From JAVJRN01 sp040218415 (GTDB lineage Bacteria; Bacteroidota; Bacteroidia; Cytophagales; Cyclobacteriaceae): a stretch of 64,000 nucleotides of DNA. Position 1 is the stretch's first letter, and each line of letters begins with the position of its first letter. The DNA lies in assembly GCA_040218415.1 (NCBI GenBank), contig JAVJRN010000009.1, positions 1 through 64,000 of the forward strand, given 5' to 3'. A program made the translations under genes and the position numbers. Positions 9,081 through 17,420 of this stretch are shown here, piece after piece. The notes under the pieces are model-generated. The model was given only the letters and a program-made list of their open reading frames with translations. It was not told where the DNA came from and made no database searches.

Positions 9081-9587
9081 GTGAAGATTGGTTTAATTAG
9101 TGATACGCATAGTCACTTGGAGGATGGAGTGTTTTACCATTTCAAAAATTGTGATGAAATATGGCATGCCGGAGACATTGGCAATGTTGAAACTCTGGAA
9201 AAACTAGAGGCATTCAAACCCGTCCGCGCTGTTTGGGGAAATATCGATGGTCATAAAATACGCGAGGCTACTCCAGAAAATCAATTCTTAGATATTGAAG
9301 GTAGGCGTATTCTCATCACTCATATAGCTGGCAAACCGCCAAGCTATACGGCAAGGGTAAAAGTGATGATTGCGCGGTATAGACCGCATATCTTAATATG
9401 TGGTCATTCTCATATCCTTAAAGTGGCCTATGACGATAAAAACAATTTACTTTTCATTAATCCCGGAGCTGCTGGTATTCAGGGTTTTCATAAAATGAAA
9501 ACCCTCCTTAGGTTTGAAATAGAGAACGCCCGTATTTTTAATATGGAAGTTGTTGAATTGGGACCAAGGGGAACTTTGGTTAAGTAA
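9081..9587 (+). CDS. YfcE/MJ0936-type metallophosphodiesterase
   Basis: A 168-residue calcineurin-like phosphoesterase that starts at GTG. The two-metal site is complete: D8 and H10 (SDTH), D32 (GDIGN), N54 (WGNID), H81 (THIAG), H109 and H111 (GHSH). Length and motif spacing fit the YfcE/MJ0936 group, which hydrolyses phosphodiesters in vitro and has no settled cellular substrate. It is transcribed divergently from H-NOX. An 11-bp perfect inverted repeat lies within its 3' part at 9481-9505. Confidence 0.88.
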   Translation: MKIGLISDTHSHLEDGVFYHFKNCDEIWHAGDIGNVETLEKLEAFKPVRAVWGNIDGHKIREATPENQFLDIEGRRILITHIAGKPPSYTARVKVMIARYRPHILICGHSHILKVAYDDKNNLLFINPGAAGIQGFHKMKTLLRFEIENARIFNMEVVELGPRGTLVK

Positions 9588-9618
9588 GAGAAATTTAAAG
9601 CTCGTTGCTAAGCGCGGT

Positions 9619-10116
9619 TCAGATACTCTTTTTTTTATCAATTCTGTGATTTTCAAAAGCCTCAATAGCCGATTTCAAAAACCCAATCAGACCTATTCCA
9701 AGGACAATAGCCCCAAAAGAGAGCTCTTTAAATTTCTCATTATCTGTCAAGAAATATCCGAAAATACCATAGCCTAAGATCAATATGACAGCCACGCTAA
9801 TGATCATGATCATTCTCTTACCCTTCTTCGGACTTTCCCATATTTTTCTTGAGATATCATTCTGCATCTTAGTAGTGTCTTGTAACGTGGAAAAACTAAT
9901 CCCTAAACCGAAAAAAATTAAAACATAGTTGTAATCCACTAACATACTTTCAAAATTGTTTACCATATATTCAAATCCATTGAAGTAGGGCTTGATGGCA
10001 TAAAACATCGCTAGTAACATCAGAGGATATTGTAAATAGCTTATCCTTTGAAAAATTCGTTTTATATCCATTTCATTTTTTTCTGTTATTTGATTCTGTT
10101 TTGACTTTTTTCCCAT
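9619..10116 (-). CDS. Hypothetical membrane protein
   Basis: I do not recognise the family. The frame is open from an upstream ATG at 10146. I prefer the ATG at 10116 (MGKKSK..., 165 residues), because a promoter-like CATATTTG on the minus strand (10151-10144) would overlap the upstream codon. The protein has a basic, polar first 20 residues, then about four hydrophobic segments and a charged C-terminal tail rich in lysine. The middle holds a segment like LVDYNYVLIFFGLGISF. It faces, divergently, the XRE/DUF4870 regulator; no functional link can be claimed. Confidence 0.6.
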   Translation of the reverse strand: MGKKSKQNQITEKNEMDIKRIFQRISYLQYPLMLLAMFYAIKPYFNGFEYMVNNFESMLVDYNYVLIFFGLGISFSTLQDTTKMQNDISRKIWESPKKGKRMIMIISVAVILILGYGIFGYFLTDNEKFKELSFGAIVLGIGLIGFLKSAIEAFENHRIDKKKSI

Positions 10117-10177
10117 CTCGACACCAATGTCGTAGCAGTGCCGCAAATATGCCGTATCAGAAATTTAGACTTAATTT

Positions 10178-10185
10178 TACATTTG
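10178..10185 (+). promoter_or_regulatory. Bacteroidota -7 promoter box for the XRE regulator
   Basis: TACATTTG matches the Bacteroidota -7 consensus TAnnTTTG exactly. It would place the transcription start about 20 bases before the ATG at 10212. No clear -33 TTG is visible. Confidence 0.45.
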
Positions 10186-10211
10186 TTAGCCGATTATGAC
10201 AAGCAATTCAT

Positions 10212-10772
10212 ATGAAAACACTAGCAATGCGCATTAATGAAATAAGATCACAAAAAGGATTTTCACAAGATACTCTTGCCGAGCTATCGGGATTAAACCT
10301 AAGAACCATTCAACGAATTGAAAAAGGGGAAACTACTCCCAGAGGTGATTCTTTACAAAGACTTTCCAAAGCCCTTGGCACTTCGCCAGAAGAACTTATC
10401 GACTGTATTGTAAAAGAGGATAAAAGTGTTTTATACTTATTAAATCTTTCCCAGCTTTCTTTCCTTGCATTTCCTCTTTTAGGAATTTTCATTCCAATGG
10501 CTATATGGATATTGCAGAAAGACAAAGTCAGTAGTGTAACTAAGATTGGAAAGTCAATTTTGAATTTTCAATTGACATGGACGCTGGTATTCTTGATTTT
10601 TTCTGGTCCAGTCCTATATTTAAAAGCGCCCATTATGCCTGCAGCTGTGTTTGTGGTGGGTACTGGATTTCTTTACGCCTATAATCTAATGATCATAGTC
10701 ACGAACGCTTTATTTATTAGCAGGAAAAAACAGTCTTTCTATGAACCTTCAATAAAGTTTTTGGGGCAGTAA
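10212..10772 (+). CDS. XRE-family HTH protein with membrane DUF4870-like domain
   Basis: A 186-residue protein with two parts. Residues 1-65 are a classic Cro/C1-type helix-turn-helix (QDTLAELSGLNLRTIQRIEKG). Residues about 75-175 carry three to four hydrophobic segments resembling DUF4870. Such fusions are common in Bacteroidota and would place a DNA-binding domain at the inner membrane. Target and signal are unknown. It is monocistronic as far as can be seen, with a good -7 box upstream. Confidence 0.8.
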   Translation: MKTLAMRINEIRSQKGFSQDTLAELSGLNLRTIQRIEKGETTPRGDSLQRLSKALGTSPEELIDCIVKEDKSVLYLLNLSQLSFLAFPLLGIFIPMAIWILQKDKVSSVTKIGKSILNFQLTWTLVFLIFSGPVLYLKAPIMPAAVFVVGTGFLYAYNLMIIVTNALFISRKKQSFYEPSIKFLGQ

Positions 10773-10961
10773 AAAACTGAAGATTTACCGTTGAGCGCAT
10801 AAGATTTGCAGCATTCCAACAACTAAATGCCACGAACCTTTCAGTACTTATTGGTCGCTTAATCATCAGTGGATACTTACTGAAAACAAATCAGGCCAAA
10901 CTCGCACAAAACTTTTACCTCCCCTATCAAATAAAATGTTCAATTTTTTTTCCATAAATTA

Positions 10962-10984
10962 GTTTACATTATAAACTTATTTAT
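10962..10984. promoter_or_regulatory. Palindromic operator, copy 1
   Basis: GTTTA and TAAAC form 5-base arms around CATTA, followed by TTATTTAT. The same 23-base unit with a single difference recurs at 11879-11901. Here it lies just before the -7 box at 10984-10991, where a bound repressor would block transcription. Confidence 0.6.
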
Positions 10985-10991
10985 ATATTTG
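10984..10991 (+). promoter_or_regulatory. Bacteroidota -7 promoter box upstream of the membrane protein/regulator pair
   Basis: TATATTTG matches TAnnTTTG exactly and lies 25 bases before the ATG at 11017. It directly abuts the palindromic operator. Confidence 0.5.
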
Positions 10992-11016
10992 CTGAAGATA
11001 AATAAAATTCTCAGTC

Positions 11017-11577
11017 ATGGAAAATTTAAACAGTCAACAACAGCTTGCGCTCATATCCGATATGATTCGGCAAGCCAAATCATCAGTAGCTAGAGATAGT
11101 AGTTCGCAAATCCTTTTGTGGGGTTGGGTGATCGCCGCAGCTAATTTTGGGCACTTTACCCTTGATCAAATAGGATTTTATGCGCCATTTGTGGTATGGT
11201 TGATCATCATACCAGCCACTATTTTATCCATTTATATGGGGTATAAACAAGCTCAACCGGGAACCTCCGCTCATCTAGACAAAGTTTATGGTAATGTTTG
11301 GATGGCAGTTGGCATCTCTATTGGTTTAACTTTGCTTATGATGCGTGAACTCAATGCATTCCATAATCCCATAATTATGTCGTTGGCTGCTACAGGTATG
11401 TTTATCTCGGGTAAATTACTAAAATATAAACCAGTCGTACTTGGCTCGGTAATATTATGGGTGGCCGCCCTTCTCGAATGGCAAGTCGCTATAGAATATC
11501 ATTATTTGATCAGTGGTATCGCCGTAGTATTGGGTTATTTAATTCCAGGTTATATGTTAAAAAAATCAGAACAATGA
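11017..11577 (+). CDS. Hypothetical membrane protein paired with a winged-helix regulator
   Basis: A 186-residue protein with a short polar N-terminus followed by about five to six hydrophobic segments and a short basic tail. I recognise it only as the kind of membrane protein that in Bacteroidota precedes a small winged-helix regulator. Its TGA overlaps the ATG of that regulator (ATGA at 11574-11577), so the two are coupled. A role in sensing or in controlling the regulator is possible but not shown. Confidence 0.75.
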   Translation: MENLNSQQQLALISDMIRQAKSSVARDSSSQILLWGWVIAAANFGHFTLDQIGFYAPFVVWLIIIPATILSIYMGYKQAQPGTSAHLDKVYGNVWMAVGISIGLTLLMMRELNAFHNPIIMSLAATGMFISGKLLKYKPVVLGSVILWVAALLEWQVAIEYHYLISGIAVVLGYLIPGYMLKKSEQ

Positions 11578-11861
11578 GTGAATTTCAACCTCTCGATCCA
11601 CTATTGCATTCGCAACTGCGACTGGCTGTTATCTCCCTTCTTATTGGCTTAGAAAGTGCAGAGTTTACCTTTCTCAAAGAGAAGACGAATGCCACAGCAG
11701 GCAACTTATCTGTGCAAATAGATAAGTTGGAAAAAGCTGGATACATCAAGGTTGAAAAATCATTCAAAGGAAAGCGCCCTTTAACGACTTGTAAAATCAC
11801 AAAAACTGGTATAGAAGCATTTGAAGCTTACGTCAACAATCTAAAAAAATACATCAATTAA
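11574..11861 (+). CDS. Winged-helix transcriptional regulator (HTH_34/MarR-like)
   Basis: A 95-residue DNA-binding protein. The frame is open further upstream, but the start chosen is the ATG at 11574, which overlaps the stop of the preceding gene and gives the usual family length. The recognition helix region is TNATAGNLSVQIDKLEKAGYI and the wing is KGKRPLTTCKITKTG, typical of small winged-helix repressors. Near-identical palindromes before its own operon and before the TPR/TonB operon make it a likely autoregulator of both. That assignment is inference. Confidence 0.85.
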   Translation: MSEFQPLDPLLHSQLRLAVISLLIGLESAEFTFLKEKTNATAGNLSVQIDKLEKAGYIKVEKSFKGKRPLTTCKITKTGIEAFEAYVNNLKKYIN

Positions 11862-11878
11862 AAAATTTTGAACTTTTG

Positions 11879-11901
11879 GTTTACAATATAAACTTATTTA
11901 T
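11879..11901. promoter_or_regulatory. Palindromic operator, copy 2
   Basis: GTTTA-CAATA-TAAAC followed by TTATTTAT, identical to the copy at 10962-10984 except for one base. It lies 17 bases after the regulator gene and immediately before the start of the TPR protein, where it could block either transcription or initiation. Confidence 0.6.
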
Positions 11902-11905
11902 GATT

Positions 11906-12631
11906 ATGAAAAATGTAATGAAATTACTCGTCATCTTATTTTCAGTGCAGCAATTAAACGCACAATCAGAACTATCTAAAATGGCAAAAAAGGCCTACCT
12001 CACCTCCTCGGAGAAATTATGGGAACAAACCGTGCAGCAAGCGGAAGCTCAATATCGAAATTCTTCCAATTCGGAAGACCTATTTGCCTGGTTGGAGTAT
12101 CAGTATGGTTTGCTTAATGTAACCATGGGCACTGAAAACAAAGCTCTTTTTGAGAAGCACGTTGATCAAGCGGAGGAAAATATTGATCTGCTCATTGAAC
12201 AATCTTATAAAAAACCGCAAGCCAAGGCGCTATTATCAGCGATTTCAGGATTGAAGATCGCATATGCGCCTTGGAAGGGCATGTTGCTCGGGCCAAAGTC
12301 TGGTCACTACATCGATGAAGCAATGGCAGAGGATCCATCCAATGCCATAGTCTTGAAGCTCATGGGGAACTATTTGTATTTCACGCCAGAAATGTGGGGC
12401 GGTGATCTCAATCAATCCATCATACATTACAAAAAAGCCATAACCGCATTTGAAGAAGCAGGAGCCACTGATAGCTGGTTGTATCTGGACACGCTAGCCT
12501 GGTTGGGACAGGCACTACGCAAGTCAGGTAAATCAAAAGAAGCAGTCCTTGTTTATGAAAAAGCTTTGGTAGCAGCTCCTGATTTTTATTGGGTAAAAGA
12601 AGTATTACTTCCTAACGCTAAAAACAGCTGA
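11906..12631 (+). CDS. Periplasmic TPR-type protein
   Basis: An exported protein of about 241 residues. The ATG at 11906 is preferred because it opens directly into a signal peptide (MKNVMKLLVILFSVQQLNAQ). An in-frame ATG at 11900 is nearly as good, while earlier ones would translate through the operator. Helical pairs fill the mature protein, and the last 60 residues (AWLGQALRKSGKSKEAVLVYEKALVAAP) form a clear TPR motif. It is followed after 2 bases by the TonB receptor gene, so the two probably act together at the outer membrane. The exact role is unknown. Confidence 0.8.
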   Translation: MKNVMKLLVILFSVQQLNAQSELSKMAKKAYLTSSEKLWEQTVQQAEAQYRNSSNSEDLFAWLEYQYGLLNVTMGTENKALFEKHVDQAEENIDLLIEQSYKKPQAKALLSAISGLKIAYAPWKGMLLGPKSGHYIDEAMAEDPSNAIVLKLMGNYLYFTPEMWGGDLNQSIIHYKKAITAFEEAGATDSWLYLDTLAWLGQALRKSGKSKEAVLVYEKALVAAPDFYWVKEVLLPNAKNS

Positions 12632-12633
12632 TC

Positions 12634-14754
12634 ATGAGACACCTACTTTGGCTTTTAATTCTACTTGCAGTGGGTCAAACCACTGCACAGACTCTTTCCA
12701 TTGCTGGTCGAGTAATAGATGACCAGTCAAATGAGGCTTTAATAGGCGCCCATGTTCTACCTATGCGCGATTGGTCTAACGGAACCACCACCAACGTAAA
12801 TGGCGCATTTTCACTTGACCTTTTGCAATCGGACAGCTTATTGATCAGTTATATTGGCTATGAAGAGCAGCTTTTTTACGCGGATGATGACTTAGAGGAA
12901 TTAATGATCCGACTTGTGCCTAAGGCTACCCAAGTCGCCGAAGTACAAGTGGTCGCAGATAGGATTATATCGGAAGACTTCATCGTAAAAAAAATAGATC
13001 GCCTTGAGGTTTACAAAAACCCAAATGCAAAAGGAGATGCGCTATTGGCGGTCAACGCCCTACCCTCCGCAACTACTCTGGATGAGTCCGCTAATGTGAG
13101 CTTCCGAGGAAGTACGCCAGGCGAAACGGGAATCTTCTACAATCATGTACCTATCTACGATGGTGTTCGGTTTGCACAACTCAACGGAATCGGTACTTTT
13201 AGTATTTTCAATACCGAAATGATTGGCTCCATCCATGTTTTTCCTGGAAATCCGCCACTAGAGTATGGCAATACTTCTTCCGGCCTTATTGCTATCCAAT
13301 CCAGCGATAACGTGCCTAGTTTTAAGCAAACACAACTCAACTTATCCTTAGCGAATCTTGGTGTTTTTCATCGTGGCTCTCTTGGTAAAAAGAAAAAGAC
13401 CGGACTTACTATTTTTGGCAACTATCAACCGTCACAACTGATCAAAGCGACCAATGATGCCGCCTTAGAGGACATATCGTGGTTTCAATCGGCAGATTTT
13501 GGCTGGCAACTTACGCATCGTTTAAACGAAACCTCTCGATTGCGAGTTTTCAATTATTCACTCCTAGAGGGGTATGATTTCAATTATAAATCTCCCAGCT
13601 ATTCTGGTTTATTCGTTCAGCGAAAGAGAAGAAATTTTACCATCGCCAATTACCTAAAGCAGCTGGAAAAAGGGGTGCTATCCGTCAATGGCGGCTTTAG
13701 CCTTTCTGACCAAACACTCGACATTAGCGCCTCTGCCTACGACATAGGGCTAAACGACAAGTATCTTTCCCTCAATTATCATCGCGCTTCGAAAAGAGTT
13801 GAATGGAAAGTGGGTATGGCTTATGATGGTCGTTCACAGTCTTTTAATGGAAATGTACCTCTTCATGATTTTGCCTTGGCAGAGCATCATCCACGATTGT
13901 CCATCGACCAAAAACAAAGTCGTGACTTGTTAGATGCTTTTGGCTATTTCAAATACCGTCCATCAAAAATGATTTCCTTTGGATATGCAGTCAGGGCGAA
14001 TGCCCCTATCGATGGCCAGCGTACCAGACTTGCCCGACAAAGAACCATCAATTTTGCACCATCTGAAACCCACCAGTTTATTTATTCTGGTGGCACATAT
14101 CATCGCTATGCATTTTCGGATGAAGGAGCACCAAGCTGGATAAAATCCAAGCAACAAAGTATTGATTACCAACTTACGTTAGGCGCTTTTTCAGGAACCA
14201 TTTCGGCTTACCTCAAAAGTGTAACTTCAGGCGAACTGAACACTGAAATTGCTGGTATAGAGACTTATTGGAAGTATAAGATAGCCAAGCGGCTTTTTGC
14301 AGATATCAGCTACAGTTTTATTAATATGACCGAAGAACAAAATAATATCAAATCGCCAGGAATGTATGATTTAAATTATTTTATGAGAGCTGGATTTGAA
14401 TGGCAATTCTTGACGTATTGGACTTTGGGCGGTAGACTTTTGCACCGTCAAGGTGCTTATTATCAGCGAGTATCAAGCTCCGTATTTGAATCCGACCTGG
14501 GCGCATATCGACCTATTTACAGTTCTAGAACAGACCAAGAGCGATTACCCTATTATCAAATAATAGATTGGAATATTTCGAGAATTTTCAGTCTTTCCAA
14601 TAACCTCAGCGGAGTAGCTTTTCTGAGCATGTCAAATGTACTCAACCGAGAAAATATTCGAAATTTCACATATAATCAGGATTATTCGTCGCGAATCTCC
14701 CAACTATTCAGCCAGCGAACAGTCTACTTTGGTGTCTCCATTTATATTCAGTGA
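12634..14754 (+). CDS. TonB-dependent outer-membrane receptor
   Basis: A 706-residue outer-membrane protein. A signal peptide (1-18, ending TTAQ) is followed by a carboxypeptidase-like regulatory domain (about 20-95, with GRVIDDQSNEALIGAHV and ISYIGYEE). A plug domain (about 110-215) contains the SFRGSTPGETGIFYNHVPIYD segment, then a beta-barrel of aromatic-rich strands ends in an aromatic-rich C-terminal strand. No SusD partner is adjacent, which argues against a glycan PUL and for a metal, siderophore or small-molecule substrate. The preceding TPR protein and the operator at 11879 suggest it is controlled by the winged-helix regulator. Confidence 0.87.
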   Translation: MRHLLWLLILLAVGQTTAQTLSIAGRVIDDQSNEALIGAHVLPMRDWSNGTTTNVNGAFSLDLLQSDSLLISYIGYEEQLFYADDDLEELMIRLVPKATQVAEVQVVADRIISEDFIVKKIDRLEVYKNPNAKGDALLAVNALPSATTLDESANVSFRGSTPGETGIFYNHVPIYDGVRFAQLNGIGTFSIFNTEMIGSIHVFPGNPPLEYGNTSSGLIAIQSSDNVPSFKQTQLNLSLANLGVFHRGSLGKKKKTGLTIFGNYQPSQLIKATNDAALEDISWFQSADFGWQLTHRLNETSRLRVFNYSLLEGYDFNYKSPSYSGLFVQRKRRNFTIANYLKQLEKGVLSVNGGFSLSDQTLDISASAYDIGLNDKYLSLNYHRASKRVEWKVGMAYDGRSQSFNGNVPLHDFALAEHHPRLSIDQKQSRDLLDAFGYFKYRPSKMISFGYAVRANAPIDGQRTRLARQRTINFAPSETHQFIYSGGTYHRYAFSDEGAPSWIKSKQQSIDYQLTLGAFSGTISAYLKSVTSGELNTEIAGIETYWKYKIAKRLFADISYSFINMTEEQNNIKSPGMYDLNYFMRAGFEWQFLTYWTLGGRLLHRQGAYYQRVSSSVFESDLGAYRPIYSSRTDQERLPYYQIIDWNISRIFSLSNNLSGVAFLSMSNVLNRENIRNFTYNQDYSSRISQLFSQRTVYFGVSIYIQ

Positions 14755-14936
14755 CTTCTAAGATCAAGCCACTGTAAAAATAGTATGGAATATTATTGAA
14801 TGACCTTCGTGAAAAGAACTCTGCGGTAATCAACTATGATTCGTAAGTATGTTTTGATGCAGCGATTATAACTAACATCTCATCGAATATTGATACTATT
14901 TCAACGATTACTACCAGTTGTAGCAACCTTATTTCT

Positions 14937-14944
14937 TATGTTTG
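14937..14944 (+). promoter_or_regulatory. Bacteroidota -7 promoter box for the RsbQ-like operon
   Basis: TATGTTTG matches TAnnTTTG, with a TTG 16 bases upstream (14918-14920), slightly close for the usual -33/-7 spacing. The ATG follows 40 bases downstream. Confidence 0.45.
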
Positions 14945-14984
14945 CATCAATTGATATAACTCAAATCCAGCAAGCTTAAAAAAA

Positions 14985-15812
14985 ATGACGAAAGAACAGT
15001 TAGTTAGAAGAAATAACATTAAAATTTCAGGAGACGGTGAAAAAACGATGGTATTCGCTCATGGTTTCGGATGCGACCAAAATATGTGGAGATATCTTGT
15101 TCCTGCCTTTAGTGATTCTTACAAAATTGTTCTTTTCGATCACGTTGGTTCTGGTAACTCGGACTTGAGTGCCTATGATTTTGATAAATATGACACACTG
15201 CAAGGTTATGCCGACGATATTATTGAAATCTGTCAAGAATTGGCGCTTAGTAACGTCACATTTGTTGGACATTCAGTAAGTGCGATGATTGGTGTTTTGG
15301 CTTCTTTAAGTAACAATGATGTATTTGAAAACATCGTTATGGTTGGGCCTTCCGCTTCTTATATCAATTGTGATGATTACATAGGTGGATTTAGCAGGGA
15401 AGATATTGATGAACTGCTGGGTTCTATGGAAAGTAATTATTTGGGTTGGTCTAGCGCAATGGCTCCTGCGATCATGGCCAACGATGAACGCCCTGAACTT
15501 TCTGAAGAGTTAGCAAACAGCTTCTGTCGAAACGATCCTAAAATTGCTGCTCACTTTGCCAAAGTCACTTTCTTGAGTGACCATAGACACGACTTGAAAA
15601 ACCTTAAGACCAAGACATTGATCATACAATGCTCTGAGGACGTGATTGCCCCAACAATTGTTGGAGAATTTATCGCTGAAAATATCGAATCGAGTGAGTT
15701 GGTGATCGCAGAGGCTACCGGTCACTGCCCACACCTTAGTGCTCCCAAAGAAACAATTGAGATCATAAAGCACTACCTAAACTCAGCTGAAGTTCTGCAT
15801 GAATTCGCATAG
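14985..15812 (+). CDS. RsbQ-type alpha/beta hydrolase (signalling hydrolase)
   Basis: A 275-residue alpha/beta hydrolase of the RsbQ/KAI2/D14 group. The triad is complete: S97 in VGHSVSA, D219 in CSEDVIAP and H247 in TGHCPH. D219 and H247 coincide in number with those I recall for Bacillus RsbQ, and the serine is one residue off. Other family marks are AHGFGCDQNMWR near 25-36 and FDHVGSGNSD at 51-60. In Bacillus, RsbQ is needed for the PAS-domain phosphatase RsbP to respond to energy stress. Here the gene overlaps a PAS histidine kinase by 14 bases, so it probably makes or delivers a small ligand to that PAS domain. The ligand is unknown. Confidence 0.88.
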   Translation: MTKEQLVRRNNIKISGDGEKTMVFAHGFGCDQNMWRYLVPAFSDSYKIVLFDHVGSGNSDLSAYDFDKYDTLQGYADDIIEICQELALSNVTFVGHSVSAMIGVLASLSNNDVFENIVMVGPSASYINCDDYIGGFSREDIDELLGSMESNYLGWSSAMAPAIMANDERPELSEELANSFCRNDPKIAAHFAKVTFLSDHRHDLKNLKTKTLIIQCSEDVIAPTIVGEFIAENIESSELVIAEATGHCPHLSAPKETIEIIKHYLNSAEVLHEFA

Positions 15813-17019
15813 CGAACTTGATTTAATTGATTATAAAGCACTTTACAATGAAGCATCGGTAGGGTATTTTACAGCAGACGCAGGTGGGTATATTGTCAAT
15901 ATCAACGATACATTCCTAAAGCTTTTAGGTTTAAGTCGCGAAGATGTTATTCATAAAGTAAGGTTCCAAAATGTGCTTAGCATTGGGGGGAAAATGTTCT
16001 ATGAAACGCATTATATACCACTTCTTCAAATGCATGGTGTTGTCAAGGAAATAAATTTTGAAATTGTCAGTGCTGAAAAAAGAAGAATCCCTGTATTGGT
16101 AAATACCAAAAAATCCATTTCGACAGATGGTAAGAAAACCTATTGGCATTCAACCGTTTTTGAAATTAGTCAACGAAAAAATTACGAGCAAGAACTCATT
16201 ATCTCGAAAAAAAAGGCCGAAGAATTATCCGAAAAATTGAGCGTTTTAAATGAAGAGCTTACCAAACAATCCGATATCATAAAAGAACAAAACACAGCGC
16301 TTGAGAAACTAAATTTAGTTAAGGATAAGTTTTTCATCGTTGTGGCTCATGACCTCCGTAATCCATTGGTACAATTACACTCGTTTGTTCATTTGATAGA
16401 AAAACATCTCGATAAGTTTACGAAAGAGCAGATGAAGGCAATGGGCAGGGATCTCAAAAGCTCGATCAACAATACACTTGGACTGGCTGACAATTTAATC
16501 TTGTGGGCCAAGTCGCAAATGAAAGAATTTTCCGCTCAAAAAACCCATGTCAATATTCAGGACATTGTAATGGAACTCATTCTTATGAATGAAGATTTTG
16601 CGAAAAGCAAGTCAATAAATATAAGTTACACCTTTGATAACATGAGGGATATTGTAGCAGATAAAGATCAACTTACTTTCATTCTACGAAACCTCCTCAT
16701 GAATGCAATAAAATTCACCCCGTTCAATGGCTTGATTAAATTGGATGTTTTTGATGAAAATCAAGACACCATAGCCATAAAAGTATCCGATAATGGTGTG
16801 GGTATGTCCGAAGAATTAAAAGATTCACTTTTTAAAATGGCTTCAAAAGACAGTAACCAAGGAACGATGGGCGAAAAAGGAAGCGGAATGGGCTTATCAT
16901 TGGTCTATGAATTTGTAGCCATGAATGGAGGAACCATTGACGTGATTAGTGAGGAAGGCAAGGGAACTACTTTCATCGTAAGATTGAAATCTGCTGAAAG
17001 ACATTTATCCGAAAATTAA
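15799..17019 (+). CDS. PAS-domain sensor histidine kinase coupled to the RsbQ-like hydrolase
   Basis: A 406-residue soluble kinase. The PAS domain (about 12-128) contains the GGKMFYETHYIPLLQMHG segment (63-80) that I associate with RsbP-type PAS domains paired with RsbQ hydrolases. A coiled coil (128-172) leads to HisKA with H184 in VVAHDLRNP. The ATPase has N302, DNGVGM at 331-336 and GSGMGLSL at 361-368. There is no membrane segment and no receiver. The start overlaps the hydrolase gene by 14 bases, implying fixed stoichiometry. No response regulator is adjacent, so the partner regulator must lie elsewhere. Confidence 0.9.
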   Translation: MNSHSELDLIDYKALYNEASVGYFTADAGGYIVNINDTFLKLLGLSREDVIHKVRFQNVLSIGGKMFYETHYIPLLQMHGVVKEINFEIVSAEKRRIPVLVNTKKSISTDGKKTYWHSTVFEISQRKNYEQELIISKKKAEELSEKLSVLNEELTKQSDIIKEQNTALEKLNLVKDKFFIVVAHDLRNPLVQLHSFVHLIEKHLDKFTKEQMKAMGRDLKSSINNTLGLADNLILWAKSQMKEFSAQKTHVNIQDIVMELILMNEDFAKSKSINISYTFDNMRDIVADKDQLTFILRNLLMNAIKFTPFNGLIKLDVFDENQDTIAIKVSDNGVGMSEELKDSLFKMASKDSNQGTMGEKGSGMGLSLVYEFVAMNGGTIDVISEEGKGTTFIVRLKSAERHLSEN

Positions 17020-17150
17020 AAAAGGTCGAGTTCTTAGAAATTTACCGTTCCATTTTTTTGTGCTTTGGTTTCACTATTTGATCAATACGCAAACATCCAA
17101 GACAGAATTTAATTTCAAAACTATTCTTCAATCAAATTTCCAGAATCCGA

Positions 17151-17420
17151 TTACAGTTTGTTATTAACCTGTTTCTTGCTCCTTTTTTCCAAATCAAGAT
17201 AAAGCAGTTCCACCTTGTCTCTTGCCCACGGCGTTTTCCTCAAAAACGTCAAACTCGATTTGATCGAAGGGTTACTTTTAAAGCAATTGATATTAATTTT
17301 CATCCCCAATTTTTCCCAGCCATAATGCGCGACTACACGCTCAAGTACGGTAACCAACTTCACTCCATGCATTGGGTTATTGGGCTGCTCTTCTTTGCGA
17401 TCGTTTTCCTTATCCATCAA
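17151..17420 (-). CDS. VF530 family (DUF2132) small DNA-binding protein
   Basis: An 89-residue protein matching the VF530 family over residues 15-80: NPMHGVKLVTVLERVVAHYGW, then SNPSIKSSLTFLRKTPWARDKVE, the family's signature. A structure of the Vibrio protein showed a small helical fold, and DNA binding has been proposed. The C-terminus is lysine-rich. It stands alone between the PAS kinase (convergent) and a gap. Confidence 0.88.
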   Translation of the reverse strand: MMDKENDRKEEQPNNPMHGVKLVTVLERVVAHYGWEKLGMKININCFKSNPSIKSSLTFLRKTPWARDKVELLYLDLEKRSKKQVNNKL

